Positions 5,021 to 5,170 of a DNA stretch of 5,170 nt are shown one piece after another. The stretch is from Clostridiales bacterium (GTDB lineage Bacteria; Bacillota; Clostridia; Lutisporales; Lutisporaceae). Both the position numbers and the translations under genes were made by a program. The stretch is from the NCBI GenBank assembly GCA_012522255.1, contig JAAYKT010000245.1:1-5170 (forward strand), given 5' to 3'. How positions within the stretch are numbered: position 1 is the stretch's first letter; every line of letters starts with the position of its first letter. The notes beneath the pieces are model-generated. The model was not told where the DNA came from. It saw nothing but the letters and a program-made list of their open reading frames with translations, and did no database searches.

Positions 5021-5170
5021 CCCTTCATCATCTCTTTCTCTACTAACTTCAGTTTTGGTAGTAAGTTCTAATATATTATTAAATGCTTCGTCATCACTTT
5101 CGCTCCTGACTTTTGTTTTAGTTTCAAGTTCAACAGCATTGCTACCAAAATCAATAAATGGAATACTGAA
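5015..5170 (-). CDS. C-terminal part of a probable graspetide precursor with two core repeats, N-terminus beyond the right edge
   Basis: An open frame enters from the right edge and runs 51 codons to TAG at 5015-5017. Two aligned 18-residue blocks, VELETKTKVRSESDDEAF (residues 13-30) and LELTTKTEVSRERDDEGL (34-51), share ten residues at a 21-residue period. The threonines (TKT) and the acidic cluster (DDE) are the conserved positions. This is the layout of graspetide precursors, in which Thr or Ser hydroxyls are joined to Asp or Glu side chains by a dedicated ATP-grasp ligase; a remnant of such a ligase lies tail-to-tail with it. Its stop interlocks with the ligase stop in CTATAG. The leader and any earlier repeats are off the window. 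It could instead be another small acidic repeat protein, but motif and neighbour agree. Confidence 0.65.
   Translation of the reverse strand, partial: FSIPFIDFGSNAVELETKTKVRSESDDEAFNNILELTTKTEVSRERDDEGL

Overview
The window is AT-rich and has Gram-positive-style ribosome binding sites (AAAGGAG, AGGAGG, AAGGAGG). It carries a GC-rich hairpin of a kind I associate with Clostridia and related Firmicutes. A clostridial chromosome is the best guess, but no marker gene settles it. Nearly every gene reads on the minus strand, so gene order below follows transcription, from the right edge to the left.

Right edge (about 4590-5170). The 3' end of a minus-strand gene enters from outside. Its last 51 residues hold two diverged copies of an 18-residue block of the form ELxTKTxVxxExDDE, resembling the multi-core precursors of graspetides (omega-ester peptides). 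Facing it, with interlocked stop codons, is a plus-strand remnant of an ATP-grasp ligase of the RiPP-maturase (MvdD-like) type. The remnant has lost its N-terminal part and a central block. It abuts a short minus-strand remnant of a second galE (27 C-terminal codons), which overlaps the start of an intact ElyC/SanA/YdcF-family membrane protein gene.

Middle (about 1580-3890). This is a patchwork of accessory genes in several states of decay. It contains a 244-residue protein with a WWxxYNKVKHNR block and several short gene fragments (31, 31 and 39 codons). An unrecognised 77-residue ORF stops just before a perfect 21-bp inverted repeat. Then comes the 3' part of an AAA/ABC-type ATPase gene broken by an in-frame TAA, with its Walker B aspartate changed to tyrosine. 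The ATPase and the KVKH protein resemble genes common in phage-defence islands, but what remains here looks non-functional or orphaned.

Left (1-1642). A 19-codon ORF with an excellent ribosome binding site precedes a five-helix membrane protein. The C-terminal half of that protein is laid out like a two-helix ion-channel pore module but lacks the GYGD filter. Last comes a well-conserved galE (UDP-glucose 4-epimerase), complete at its start and cut by the left edge.

Overall, two galE-related ends flank a variable cargo region. The likely working genes are galE, the ElyC/YdcF gene, perhaps the membrane protein and the KVKH protein, and possibly the peptide precursor. The rest records repeated insertion, deletion and point decay. 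All family assignments are from reading motifs; no database search was possible.
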